Shown one piece after another: positions 1 through 5,663 of a DNA stretch of 5,826 nucleotides; within the stretch, counting starts at the first letter, position 1; every line of letters begins with the position of its first letter. The translations under genes were made by a program, and so were the position numbers. This DNA comes from Bacteroidota bacterium (GTDB lineage Bacteria; Bacteroidota; Bacteroidia; Bacteroidales; PXBB01). The notes beneath the pieces were generated by a model that worked only from the letters and a program-made list of their open reading frames with translations, made no database searches and had not been told where the DNA came from. Location of the stretch: assembly GCA_022708385.1 (NCBI GenBank), contig JAKIYU010000172.1, forward strand, positions 1 through 5,826, in the 5' to 3' direction.

Positions 1-189
1 GGAGATATAAGCATACCCAAATTCTCCATACACGAGCCTTTAGCATTGGTCGTCGACGATTTTACCCGCGCCATCAGGCAAAGTAAAAAACCTCTGTGTG
101 ATGGCGTTGCCGGAGCCGAAGTGGTGAAAATACTTGAACTTGCCCAAAAGTCAATCAAACAGAATGGTAAACTAATCCCCTGCTCATGA
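1..189 (+). CDS. Gfo/Idh/MocA-family sugar oxidoreductase, C-terminal end (5' truncated by window)
   Basis: The first 62 codons of frame 1 are open and end at TGA 187-189; the start lies outside the window. The visible tail contains EPLALVVDDFTRAIRQSKKP, then DGVAGAEVVKILELAQKS and a terminal NGKLIPC. This pattern (EPL...F...I...KKPL.DG..G..VVK.LE.AQKS) is typical of the last helices of Gfo/Idh/MocA oxidoreductases, NAD(P)-dependent enzymes that oxidise or reduce nucleotide sugars, for example the WlbA/WbpB type in amino-sugar synthesis. The N-terminal Rossmann domain and the catalytic lysine are not visible, so the substrate cannot be assigned. The stop overlaps the start of the next gene in ATGA (186-189), which suggests translational coupling with the glycosyltransferase and a joint role in polysaccharide synthesis. 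Confidence 0.8.
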   Translation, partial: GDISIPKFSIHEPLALVVDDFTRAIRQSKKPLCDGVAGAEVVKILELAQKSIKQNGKLIPCS

Positions 190-920
190 TACTGACTGAA
201 GCCAACAGACAAACCTGGAGCATCATTGTTTTTGCTTATAACGAACAGGGTGTTATTCTCAAAACACTGGAGCAAACGGCTACAATACTGCAGGAGCTTT
301 CCCCTGCACAAAATGAGCTGATTATCGTTGATGATGGCAGCACAGATGGCACTTCGGTTATAATCGATGCCTTTGCCGAAGGTAAGTCTTTTGTAAAAGT
401 TATCAGGCATAATCGTAATAAGGGTATTGGCCCTGCTCTCATCTCGGGATACCGGATGGCAAGCATGGAAAATGTGTGTGCTGTTCCGGCGGATGGTCAG
501 TTCAATACAGAAGAGTTATTACAGATGCCGGTAATACCTCCCCACACCATTGTGTCGTTCTACCGCCCTTATAAAAAGCTGTATTCACCATTCCGCAAGC
601 TGCTTACCTATTGCAACCGGTTTCTGAATCACCATCTTTTGGGCATTAAAATCAAAGATGTAAACTGGATTAAAGTTTACAAAAACGAAGACCTGAAAAG
701 CACCAACCTGGCTGTAACAAGTTCCCTGGTCGAAAGTGAGATATGTGCCAAAGTGCTTACACACAACAAACAGCTTATCGAAATAAAGTCAAATTATGGC
801 GCCCACTTATATGGTAAACCCAAAGGAGCCTCTTTTAAGATTGTATTTCAGGCTATGGTGGATGTATTTCGTTTATATAAAGAAGTCATGCGCTACAGAA
901 AATCATCTGACCAAAAATAA
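186..920 (+). CDS. Family 2 glycosyltransferase (DPM1/polyprenyl-phosphate sugar transferase-like)
   Basis: This 244-aa cytoplasmic or membrane-associated transferase probably moves a sugar from a nucleotide donor to a lipid or glycan acceptor. The GT-A fold is visible: a beta strand with SIIVFAYNE (residues 12-20), the nucleotide-binding VDDGSTDGT (48-56), then HNRNKGIGPALISGYRMA (75-92) and PADGQF (101-106), which occupies the position of the metal-binding DxD and resembles the DADGQ of dolichyl/polyprenyl-phosphate mannose synthases. KDVNWIKVYK (157-166) matches the family segment D-x-x-x-x-x-K-x-Y/F-(R/K). No transmembrane anchor is evident, unlike ArnC/GtrB-type members. The ATG at 186 overlaps the upstream TGA (ATGA), and SIIVFAYNE begins only 12 residues in, which supports this start. 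The stop TAA (918-920) is 21 bp from the end of convergent glyS, with no clear terminator between them. The acceptor and sugar are unknown. Confidence 0.88.
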   Translation: MILTEANRQTWSIIVFAYNEQGVILKTLEQTATILQELSPAQNELIIVDDGSTDGTSVIIDAFAEGKSFVKVIRHNRNKGIGPALISGYRMASMENVCAVPADGQFNTEELLQMPVIPPHTIVSFYRPYKKLYSPFRKLLTYCNRFLNHHLLGIKIKDVNWIKVYKNEDLKSTNLAVTSSLVESEICAKVLTHNKQLIEIKSNYGAHLYGKPKGASFKIVFQAMVDVFRLYKEVMRYRKSSDQK

Positions 921-941
921 ATACGCTAAACTTATCCTGAC

Positions 942-1931
942 TTATCTGCTAAAACTTGTAATTCCGCTTAATTTAGACTTCAGCTCCCCAATATTGAGAC
1001 GTTCCTGTGCCATGCTGTCGCGGTAGCGTATGGTAACGGTATCGTCCTGAAGTGTCTGGTGGTCGATGGTAATACAGAAGGGTGTCCCGATGGCATCGTT
1101 GCGGCGATACCTTTTGCCGATGGTGTCTTTTTCTTCGTACAGACACATAAAATCGTATTTAAGGTCATCGAATACGGCAGTGGCTTTCTCGGCCAGGCCG
1201 TCTTTTTTCATCAGCGGGAGCACAGCTACTTTGTAGGGCGCAAGGGGCGGTGGTATGTTGAGTACCACCCTAGTAGAGCCGTCCTCAAGGGTTTCTTCTT
1301 TATAGGCATGGCAAAGCACAGCCAGGAATGTGCGGTCGAGGCCTATGGATGTTTCCACTACATAAGGCACATAACTTTCATTCGTTTCGGGGTCAAAATA
1401 CTGGAGCTTTTTGCCGGAATATTTAATGTGGGCGTTCAAATCGAAGTCGGTACGGGAATGTATGCCCTCAAGTTCCTTAAATCCGAAAGGAAACTCAAAT
1501 TCAATGTCGGCAGCAGCATTGGCATAGTGGGCCAGCTTTTCATGTACATGCCAGCGGTATTTGGCAGCAGGAAAGCCCATACTCAGGTGCCATTTCAGGC
1601 GTTGCTCCTTCCAGTATTCGTACCATTGCAGCTCCTCGCCGGGCCGTACAAAATACTGCATTTCCATCTGTTCGAATTCACGCATGCGAAAGATAAACTG
1701 GCGGGCCACAATTTCGTTGCGAAAAGCTTTGCCTGTCTGAGCTATCCCAAAAGGTATCTTCATGCGTCCTGTTTTCTGTACATTGAGGTAATTGACAAAA
1801 ATACCCTGAGCCGTTTCGGGGCGCAGGTAAATGGTGCTGGCCTCCTGGCTTACAGAACCTAACTGCGTGGAAAACATCAGGTTGAACTGCCTCACATCCG
1901 TCCAGTTGCAGGTACCCGATACAGGACACAC
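942..1931 (-). CDS. glyS: Glycyl-tRNA synthetase, C-terminal open part (catalytic core and anticodon-binding domain)
   Basis: This is the second open part of the glyS frame, 329 codons counted from a GTG at 1931. That GTG is probably an internal valine codon (KIVCPVSGT) and not a true start: the preceding codons back to 1979 are also glyS-like. It carries YLRPETAQGIFVNYLNVQ, FRNEIVARQFIFRMREFEQME (motif 2 and its loop), HSRTDFDL, the motif 3 segment VETSIGLDRTFLAVL, and an HGTP-type anticodon-binding domain at the end (APYKVAVLPLMKKDGL ... GKRYRRNDAIGTPFCITID). It ends at TAA 942-944, convergent with the glycosyltransferase. Without the motif 1 part, activity would need association with the N-terminal fragment. 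Confidence 0.8.
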   Translation of the reverse strand: MCPVSGTCNWTDVRQFNLMFSTQLGSVSQEASTIYLRPETAQGIFVNYLNVQKTGRMKIPFGIAQTGKAFRNEIVARQFIFRMREFEQMEMQYFVRPGEELQWYEYWKEQRLKWHLSMGFPAAKYRWHVHEKLAHYANAAADIEFEFPFGFKELEGIHSRTDFDLNAHIKYSGKKLQYFDPETNESYVPYVVETSIGLDRTFLAVLCHAYKEETLEDGSTRVVLNIPPPLAPYKVAVLPLMKKDGLAEKATAVFDDLKYDFMCLYEEKDTIGKRYRRNDAIGTPFCITIDHQTLQDDTVTIRYRDSMAQERLNIGELKSKLSGITSFSR

Positions 1932-1979
1932 AATCTTTAGTTCTTCAATCAGGGTTTTGATGTCGTTAAGGTCATTATT

Positions 1980-2471
1980 TTAGAGGGCAATATAAAAACG
2001 TTTTTTTATATCCTCAATTTTTTGCTGGTATTCTAAGACACGGGGATTGGTTTCGCGGAACATTTTTTCGTTAAAACCAGCCCCAAAACGGGCAGCCGCT
2101 TTTTCTACCTCCTTGTCGATTTTGGCTTCAATTTTCTGAAGGTACTCTTCTACCAGCACATCGGCGCGGTAGCGTTTCTTTGAATCCTTGTTGTCAATAA
2201 GCGGGTCGTTGAAAGCATCCACATGACCCGATGCTTTCCAGATGGTGGGATGCATAAAAATAGCCGAATCGAGTCCCACTATGTTTTCGTGGTACTGCAC
2301 CATGCTTTTCCACCAGTATTGGCGGATATTGTTTTTTAACTCCACCCCGTTCTGACCATAGTCGTAAACGGCACTCATACCATCATAAATATCACTCGAC
2401 GGAAACACAAAGCCATATTCCTTGGCATGCGCAATAATCTTTTTTAATAATTCTTCGTTCGAAATAGCCAT
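1980..2471 (-). CDS. glyS: Glycyl-tRNA synthetase, N-terminal open part (163 aa)
   Basis: This is the first uninterrupted part of the glyS frame. It starts MAISNEELLKKIIAHAKEYG and contains the very conserved FVFPSSDIYDG (residues 22-32), a YDYGQNGVELKNN stretch, and MHPTIWKASGHVDAFNDPL in the motif 1 region, then a charged helical insertion ending KKRFYIAL before the TAA. On its own it lacks motifs 2 and 3 and so could not bind ATP or aminoacylate. The ATG at 2471 is the natural start: it gives the family's usual N-terminus, and the heptamer repeat lies directly upstream. Confidence 0.85.
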   Translation of the reverse strand: MAISNEELLKKIIAHAKEYGFVFPSSDIYDGMSAVYDYGQNGVELKNNIRQYWWKSMVQYHENIVGLDSAIFMHPTIWKASGHVDAFNDPLIDNKDSKKRYRADVLVEEYLQKIEAKIDKEVEKAAARFGAGFNEKMFRETNPRVLEYQQKIEDIKKRFYIAL

Positions 2472-2483
2472 GGAGAAGTAAAT

Positions 2484-2518
2484 TAAAGTTTAAAGTTTGA
2501 AGTTTAAAGTTTAAAGTA
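2484..2518. repeat. Heptamer tandem repeat in the glyS leader
   Basis: Five consecutive 7-bp units on the + strand read TAAAGTT (2484), TAAAGTT (2491), TGAAGTT (2498), TAAAGTT (2505) and TAAAGTA (2512), with a further loose TAAAGT at 2521. On the glyS coding strand this is an AACTTTA repeat lying 13 nt upstream of the ATG, so it should be transcribed as part of the 5' leader. Similar 7-bp AAAGTTT arrays are known to me from Bacteroidetes intergenic regions; a function here is not established. Confidence 0.85.
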
Positions 2519-2571
2519 CTTAAAGTGAGGATTTTTGCTAAGTCCCACTTAAAAGTGTTTTTTTTACCGGG

Positions 2572-2579
2572 CAAAGATA
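2572..2579 (-). promoter_or_regulatory. Probable glyS promoter -7 box
   Basis: On the - strand the sequence reads TATCTTTG, an exact match to the Bacteroidetes sigma-ABfr -7 consensus TAnnTTTG. A recognisable -33 TTTG is not clear; the nearest candidate is TTTAC about 16 nt upstream, in a very AT-rich stretch. Transcription would start near 2565 and give a leader of about 95 nt that includes the heptamer repeat. Confidence 0.5.
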
Positions 2580-2651
2580 TAATAAAAAATTTTAGTAAAT
2601 ACCCTTGGGGCTTTGTTATTCTTTACCCTTGCAGAGAAACGACCAATAGTA

Positions 2652-2733
2652 TTTGGTATAAATTGCAGTATCATTAAATTTTATACACACAAGTGCATAA
2701 ATTTTATAAAATTTCTATAGTTTGGTGTAAATT
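2652..2733. repeat. Nested direct-repeat pairs in an AT-rich intergenic tract
   Basis: An outer pair, TTTGGTATAAATT (2652-2664) and TTTGGTGTAAATT (2721-2733), matches at 12 of 13 positions. An inner pair, TAAATTTTATA (2675-2685 and 2698-2708), is identical. The tract is strongly AT-rich and has no credible ORF. It could be a degenerate upstream element of glyS or a chance product of low complexity; I see no RNA gene in it. Confidence 0.45.
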
Positions 2734-2780
2734 ATTTAAAAACCATGAATAATTTTAAATAATTTAAGTACATTAAGCAC

Positions 2781-2799
2781 CTACCTGCCGGTAGGCAGG
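2781..2799. repeat. GC-rich palindrome with two alternative hairpins
   Basis: CCTGCC (2784-2789) and GGCAGG (2794-2799) form a perfect 6-bp stem around GGTA. The overlapping CTACC (2781-2785) and GGTAG (2790-2794) form a competing 5-bp stem around TGCC. It stands out in AT-rich DNA and resembles the short dispersed palindromes common between Bacteroidetes genes. It lies about 60 bp beyond the stop of the - strand gene 2859-3386, but without an adjacent T run it is not a clear intrinsic terminator. Confidence 0.55.
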
Positions 2800-2814
2800 C
2801 TTTAGTTCACTTTT

Positions 2815-2851
2815 TACCCTGGGCTCCGATAGCTATCTAAGTCGAAGGGTA
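2815..2851. repeat. Inverted repeat with a central palindrome downstream of the SH3-like gene
   Basis: TACCCT (2815-2820) pairs with AGGGTA (2846-2851), enclosing the perfect 10-bp palindrome GATAGCTATC (2828-2837). On the - strand this begins 8 nt after the stop of the 2859-3386 gene, and the - strand sequence that follows 2815 is a short run of A, not T. It may stabilise or help end the transcript, or be another dispersed repeat. Confidence 0.45.
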
Positions 2852-2858
2852 GCTTACT

Positions 2859-3386
2859 CTATTTTCCTCCTTCCCCCACAAATATATCGCCTTTGCTTTT
2901 AAAAAGGATATTGAAAGACGTGAGGCTTCCATAGCAACGGGTAATGTATTGCTGAATGGCAATCTTGTCTTCATCAGGCAGGTTGCTGGCGTTAACTTTT
3001 TGTTCGAGCACCCGCAAGCGGTCACGCAGCATTATTATTTTATTGAAAAAGTTGGCAATGGGCATTTCGTACGGTTTCAGGTCGTTATTTGCTGGCTGCA
3101 GTATAAGCTTGCCACCTTTCCACTTATCGGCAATGGGAACCGTTTCCTGTATGTCGGAAAAATTGCGCAGAATTTTTATAAGCGATTGCTCAATCATTTC
3201 CATACTCACAAGATCATCGGGAGGCTCCAGCAGGTCAATTATTTCGATATCCGTATATGACTTGAGTATTTCCCTGTTGCCATGCTCAATAAAAGTAATG
3301 ATGTAACTCCCCGATTTAACTTGAATAACAACGCCTGCTCCGTACTCCTTATGCCTGACACGACTTCCTATACCTAATGTTTCCAT
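2859..3386 (-). CDS. Uncharacterised protein with SH3/Tudor-like N-terminal domain
   Basis: I do not recognise this 175-aa gene by name. Residues about 5-53 (GIGSRVRHKEYGAGVVIQV ... TFIEHGNREILKSYTDIEII) read as a small beta barrel like the SH3/Tudor-type modules of CarD and the C-termini of UvrD/PcrA helicases, where G-x-x-V-x-H-x-x-y-G-x-G-x-V is typical. A glutamate/aspartate-rich helical linker follows. Then comes KWKGGKLILQPANNDLKPYE (88-107), a helix likely to form a coiled coil (FFNKIIMLRDRLRVLEQKV, 113-131), and a C-terminal part ending in GDIFVGEGGK. There is no signal peptide or transmembrane segment, so it is probably cytoplasmic, perhaps acting on nucleic acid or RNA polymerase, though that is inference. 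The ATG at 3386 has a weak GGA 5 nt upstream; the stop is TAG 2859-2861. It is divergent from the ABC transporter and transcribed in the same direction as glyS. Confidence 0.8.
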   Translation of the reverse strand: METLGIGSRVRHKEYGAGVVIQVKSGSYIITFIEHGNREILKSYTDIEIIDLLEPPDDLVSMEMIEQSLIKILRNFSDIQETVPIADKWKGGKLILQPANNDLKPYEMPIANFFNKIIMLRDRLRVLEQKVNASNLPDEDKIAIQQYITRCYGSLTSFNILFKSKGDIFVGEGGK

Positions 3387-3411
3387 AATGTTCCTTTTTA
3401 TAATTTGCGCA

Positions 3412-3419
3412 TAAAGTTA
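3412..3419 (-). promoter_or_regulatory. Candidate -7 box for the SH3-like gene
   Basis: The - strand reads TAACTTTA, a 5-of-6 match to the defined bases of TAnnTTTG, 25 nt upstream of the ATG at 3386. It lies back to back with the + strand box at 3431-3438, so the two divergent promoters would share a region of about 30 bp. Confidence 0.35.
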
Positions 3420-3430
3420 TAAAAATTTGC

Positions 3431-3438
3431 TATGTTTG
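3431..3438 (+). promoter_or_regulatory. Probable promoter -7 box of the ABC exporter operon
   Basis: TATGTTTG matches the Bacteroidetes -7 consensus TAnnTTTG exactly. A TTTG at 3404-3407 could be the -33 element, though the 23-nt spacer is slightly longer than usual. The start codon at 3455 is only 16 nt further on, which predicts a very short leader. Confidence 0.55.
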
Positions 3439-3454
3439 TAATGATAAACAAAAG

Positions 3455-4270
3455 ATGAAGCCCAAAATTATAAGTTCTGCTGGAAATACATTCTTGCCCG
3501 ATTTGCGCAGGCTGTATGCTTACAGGGCGTTGATTTATGTTTTTGCGCAACGCGACCTTAAAGTGCAATATTCTCAAACCTTTATGGGTATAATGTGGTC
3601 GCTTTTACAACCTCTGACGGGCTTATTGATATTTTCATTTTTCTTCAGCTATGTGGTTAAAGTTGATACGGGAGGCATACCCTATCCGCTTTTTGCTTTC
3701 AGCGGCATGATATCGTGGTATTTCTTTTCTGCGCTTATGGCACAATCGGGCACCTCGCTTATGCAGTCGCAATACCTTATTCGTAAAATATACTTTCCGA
3801 AACTTGTTTTACCGGTATCAAAAGCGCTCAGTTGTTTTGCCGAGTTTGGTATTTCACTCGCCCTGCTTTTTGTTATCATGCTTATATCAGGTTATCTGCC
3901 ACAATTAAGCCTGCTGTTCCTGCCTGTATTTATTTTTCTTAACCTGCTCACCGGCCTCACTGTAGGACTTTGGCTCAGCGCACTTACCATACGTTACCGC
4001 GATTTTCACCACATTATTCCCTATCTGCTTAATTTCGGCATCTGGCTTACCCCCGTGTTTTACCCGGTAACACTGCTTCCCGAAAAAATTAAATTTCTCA
4101 TATATTTTAATCCCATGGCCGGTGTTATTGCCGGCTTCAGGTGGTCGTTGCTCGGGGGCGAAGCCCCTTCTGTTCACTATGCGTATGCCTTTGGATTAAT
4201 AGTGCTGCTGTTTTTCGGTGGCTTGTATTATTTCAGACGCATGGAAACAAAAATTGCCGACCTTGTTTAA
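3455..4270 (+). CDS. ABC-2 type polysaccharide export permease (Wzm/TagG-like)
   Basis: This 271-aa inner-membrane protein would form the channel that flips a lipid-linked polysaccharide (O-antigen or similar) to the periplasm, powered by the ATPase encoded next. The family marks are in order: an N-terminal cytoplasmic amphipathic segment with FAQRDLKVQYSQTFMGIMWS (30-49), about six hydrophobic segments (near 47-69, 77-95, 126-146, 150-175, 186-206 and 243-261), the loop RYRDFHHIIPYLLNFGIWLT (180-199) with PVFYP, and NPMAGVIAGFRWSLLG (219-234). The length fits the usual 255-280 aa. The ATG at 3455 follows a good -7 box; a five-codon mini-ORF (3441-3458) overlaps it. The gene ends in TAA 4268-4270, 10 nt before the ATPase, so the pair is an operon. 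The gene is Wzm-like, but I leave the symbol empty because the glycan is unknown. Confidence 0.93.
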   Translation: MKPKIISSAGNTFLPDLRRLYAYRALIYVFAQRDLKVQYSQTFMGIMWSLLQPLTGLLIFSFFFSYVVKVDTGGIPYPLFAFSGMISWYFFSALMAQSGTSLMQSQYLIRKIYFPKLVLPVSKALSCFAEFGISLALLFVIMLISGYLPQLSLLFLPVFIFLNLLTGLTVGLWLSALTIRYRDFHHIIPYLLNFGIWLTPVFYPVTLLPEKIKFLIYFNPMAGVIAGFRWSLLGGEAPSVHYAYAFGLIVLLFFGGLYYFRRMETKIADLV

Positions 4271-4280
4271 ATAAAAATCC

Positions 4281-5663
4281 ATGTCAGAACCTGTTATAAA
4301 AGCCACACATATTTCCAAACTATACCGGCTGGGCAAACCCCAGGGAGATACATTTAAAGAAGCTGTAAGCCTGGGTTTTGGCAGACTTATCGGACGCAGA
4401 CGTGAAATAGCCGGCAATAAAGACCTTTGGGCGCTCAGAGATGTCAGTTTTACACTGCACAAAGGTGAAGCGCTCGGTATTGTAGGGCGCAACGGTGCAG
4501 GAAAAAGCACATTGCTAAAGATTCTTGCTGAAATAACCGCACCCACGGAAGGGCACATCGAAATCAGGGGCAAGGTGGCTGCTGTGCTTGAAATAGGCAT
4601 GGGGTTTCATCCCGAACTTAACGGTACCGAAAATGTATTTCTGAGCGCATCTATAATGGGCATGAGCAACGACGAAATAAAAAAGGTTTACAACGATATT
4701 GTGACTTTCAGCGGACTAGAGAAATTTATGGACACACCCGTAAAGAACTACTCAAGCGGTATGTATATGCGGCTAGCTTTTGCTGTCATTGCTCATGTGG
4801 ATGCCGACATATTCCTTTTTGATGAAGTGCTGTCGGTGGGCGACGCCGCTTTCCGGTTCAAATGCCAGCGCAAAATAAACGAACTGGTAAATGCCGGCAA
4901 AACTATTATCCTTGTCAGCCATAACCTCAATGATGTGGCCAATATTTGCCCGCAGTGCCTCCTCCTCGATGGCGGTGTTGTAAAAGCCAGCGGGCAGACC
5001 TTCGGCATTCTCAACGACTATATGGAAGCTTCTATAAGCGAATCACTGTCCGATACGCAACAAGCAACCTATCCCGAAGATAAAAAGTTTTACGACGACA
5101 AAAATTCAGGCCAGAGTATATGGGAACGCCACCCCGACAATTATAACAAACCCGAAAAACTGCCTTTGCCACTTATTGTATGGGAAGGCGACAATGCACC
5201 TGGCAACGACTTGTTTTGCCTGCGTCGCGTGCAAGTTAAAGCAGCAGGCAAAGAGCTGCATGAAAAAGTGGTCATAGAAGATGCTATTGAAATAAGTATA
5301 GCGTTTGAAAAGAAAACCGACGATGTGTTTATTGACATGGGTTTTGGACTTAGCGACAAATCGGGTGTCCTTGTTTTTATCAGCAATACCAAAGAAATCA
5401 ACCACCCCGAAAGCCACAAGGAAAAAGGTTTTTATGAATCAAAAGCTGTTATTCCAGGCAACTGGCTCAACAGCTCGGTGTATTCGCTGAGTATTTTTGT
5501 GGCTAAAGATAAAACCGAAAACATTATGAACCTGGCTTTTATCTTGTCTTTCAAAGTGGAGTTCAGCGACGCAGAATTGCAATCGGAATGGCGCAAATAT
5601 TATCCGCCCGATCCCGGCCTGCTGCGGCCTAAGCTACAATGGACTGTAGATAAAAAACAATGA
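4281..5663 (+). CDS. Polysaccharide export ABC transporter ATPase with C-terminal Wzt-like glycan-binding domain
   Basis: This 460-aa cytoplasmic ATPase partners the permease just upstream. The nucleotide-binding domain shows Walker A GRNGAGKST (69-77), the family segment VLEIGMGFHPELNGTENV (102-119), the signature YSSGM (157-161) in place of LSGGQ, Walker B IFLFDE (177-182) with catalytic Glu182, the D-loop SVGD (185-188) and the switch His214 in LVSHN. After about residue 255 comes a polar linker, then a 160-residue beta-rich domain (about 298-460) ending PGLLRPKLQWTV, a close fit to the C-terminal ending of Wzt-type proteins. In E. coli O8/O9a Wzt this immunoglobulin-like domain binds the modified non-reducing end of the finished chain, so export is coupled to chain termination. 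Its presence suggests a capped glycan here (inference). The ATG at 4281 gives the expected N-terminus (IKATHISKLYRLG); the stop is TGA 5661-5663. Confidence 0.93.
   Translation: MSEPVIKATHISKLYRLGKPQGDTFKEAVSLGFGRLIGRRREIAGNKDLWALRDVSFTLHKGEALGIVGRNGAGKSTLLKILAEITAPTEGHIEIRGKVAAVLEIGMGFHPELNGTENVFLSASIMGMSNDEIKKVYNDIVTFSGLEKFMDTPVKNYSSGMYMRLAFAVIAHVDADIFLFDEVLSVGDAAFRFKCQRKINELVNAGKTIILVSHNLNDVANICPQCLLLDGGVVKASGQTFGILNDYMEASISESLSDTQQATYPEDKKFYDDKNSGQSIWERHPDNYNKPEKLPLPLIVWEGDNAPGNDLFCLRRVQVKAAGKELHEKVVIEDAIEISIAFEKKTDDVFIDMGFGLSDKSGVLVFISNTKEINHPESHKEKGFYESKAVIPGNWLNSSVYSLSIFVAKDKTENIMNLAFILSFKVEFSDAELQSEWRKYYPPDPGLLRPKLQWTVDKKQ

Larger units (their letters stand above)
942..2471 (-). pseudogene. 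glyS: Glycyl-tRNA synthetase, full-length but interrupted by an in-frame TAA
   Basis: The enzyme charges tRNA-Gly with glycine using ATP in the cytoplasm. This is the alpha2 single-chain class II type (eukaryote/archaea-like, used by Bacteroidetes), not the alpha2beta2 type. The reading frame from ATG 2471 to TAA 942-944 is 510 codons including both stops, close to the roughly 510 residues usual for the family. Codon 164 (1980-1982) is TAA. The 16 codons after it (NNDLNDIKTLIEELKI) continue in the same frame into CPVSGTCNW, as family members do, so no frameshift is involved. Class II landmarks in full-frame numbering are YLRPETAQG 215-223, motif 2 FRNE 250-253 and motif 3 GLDR 377-380, followed by an anticodon-binding domain with GKRYRRNDAIGTP. 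The explanation may be a nonsense mutation, a sequencing or assembly error, or readthrough. UAA reassignment is unlikely, because neighbouring genes end in TAA. Since glyS is normally essential, an error or a second copy is the simplest account. Confidence 0.9.

Noticed and set aside
1059..1862. A 267-codon open frame on the + strand, antisense to glyS
   Set aside because: It lies wholly inside the well-matched glyS frame on the other strand, and its translation shows no recognisable domain; it is a shadow of codon bias.
1932..1982. A frameshift explanation for the split in glyS
   Set aside because: Codon-by-codon reading shows both parts in the same frame, with 16 family-like sense codons between the TAA and the second part, so an indel is not needed.
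2546..2565. Hairpin plus T run (CACT...AGTG then eight T) as an intrinsic terminator
   Set aside because: The stem is only 4 bp and AT-rich, and it lies in the predicted glyS leader, where a + strand terminator has no gene to serve.
2580..2858. A search for a tRNA, small RNA or CRISPR-like array in the AT-rich gap
   Set aside because: No cloverleaf pattern, CCA end, regularly spaced repeat-spacer units or conserved RNA motif could be found by eye.
2949..3306. Two overlapping + strand open frames of about 103 and 116 codons
   Set aside because: Both are antisense to the 175-aa SH3-like gene, which has the more protein-like sequence and a plausible start; neither shows a domain.
4196..4600. 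A 134-codon - strand open frame across the permease-ATPase junction
   Set aside because: It overlaps two strongly supported genes, is low in recognisable motifs, and includes the reverse complement of Walker A coding sequence.
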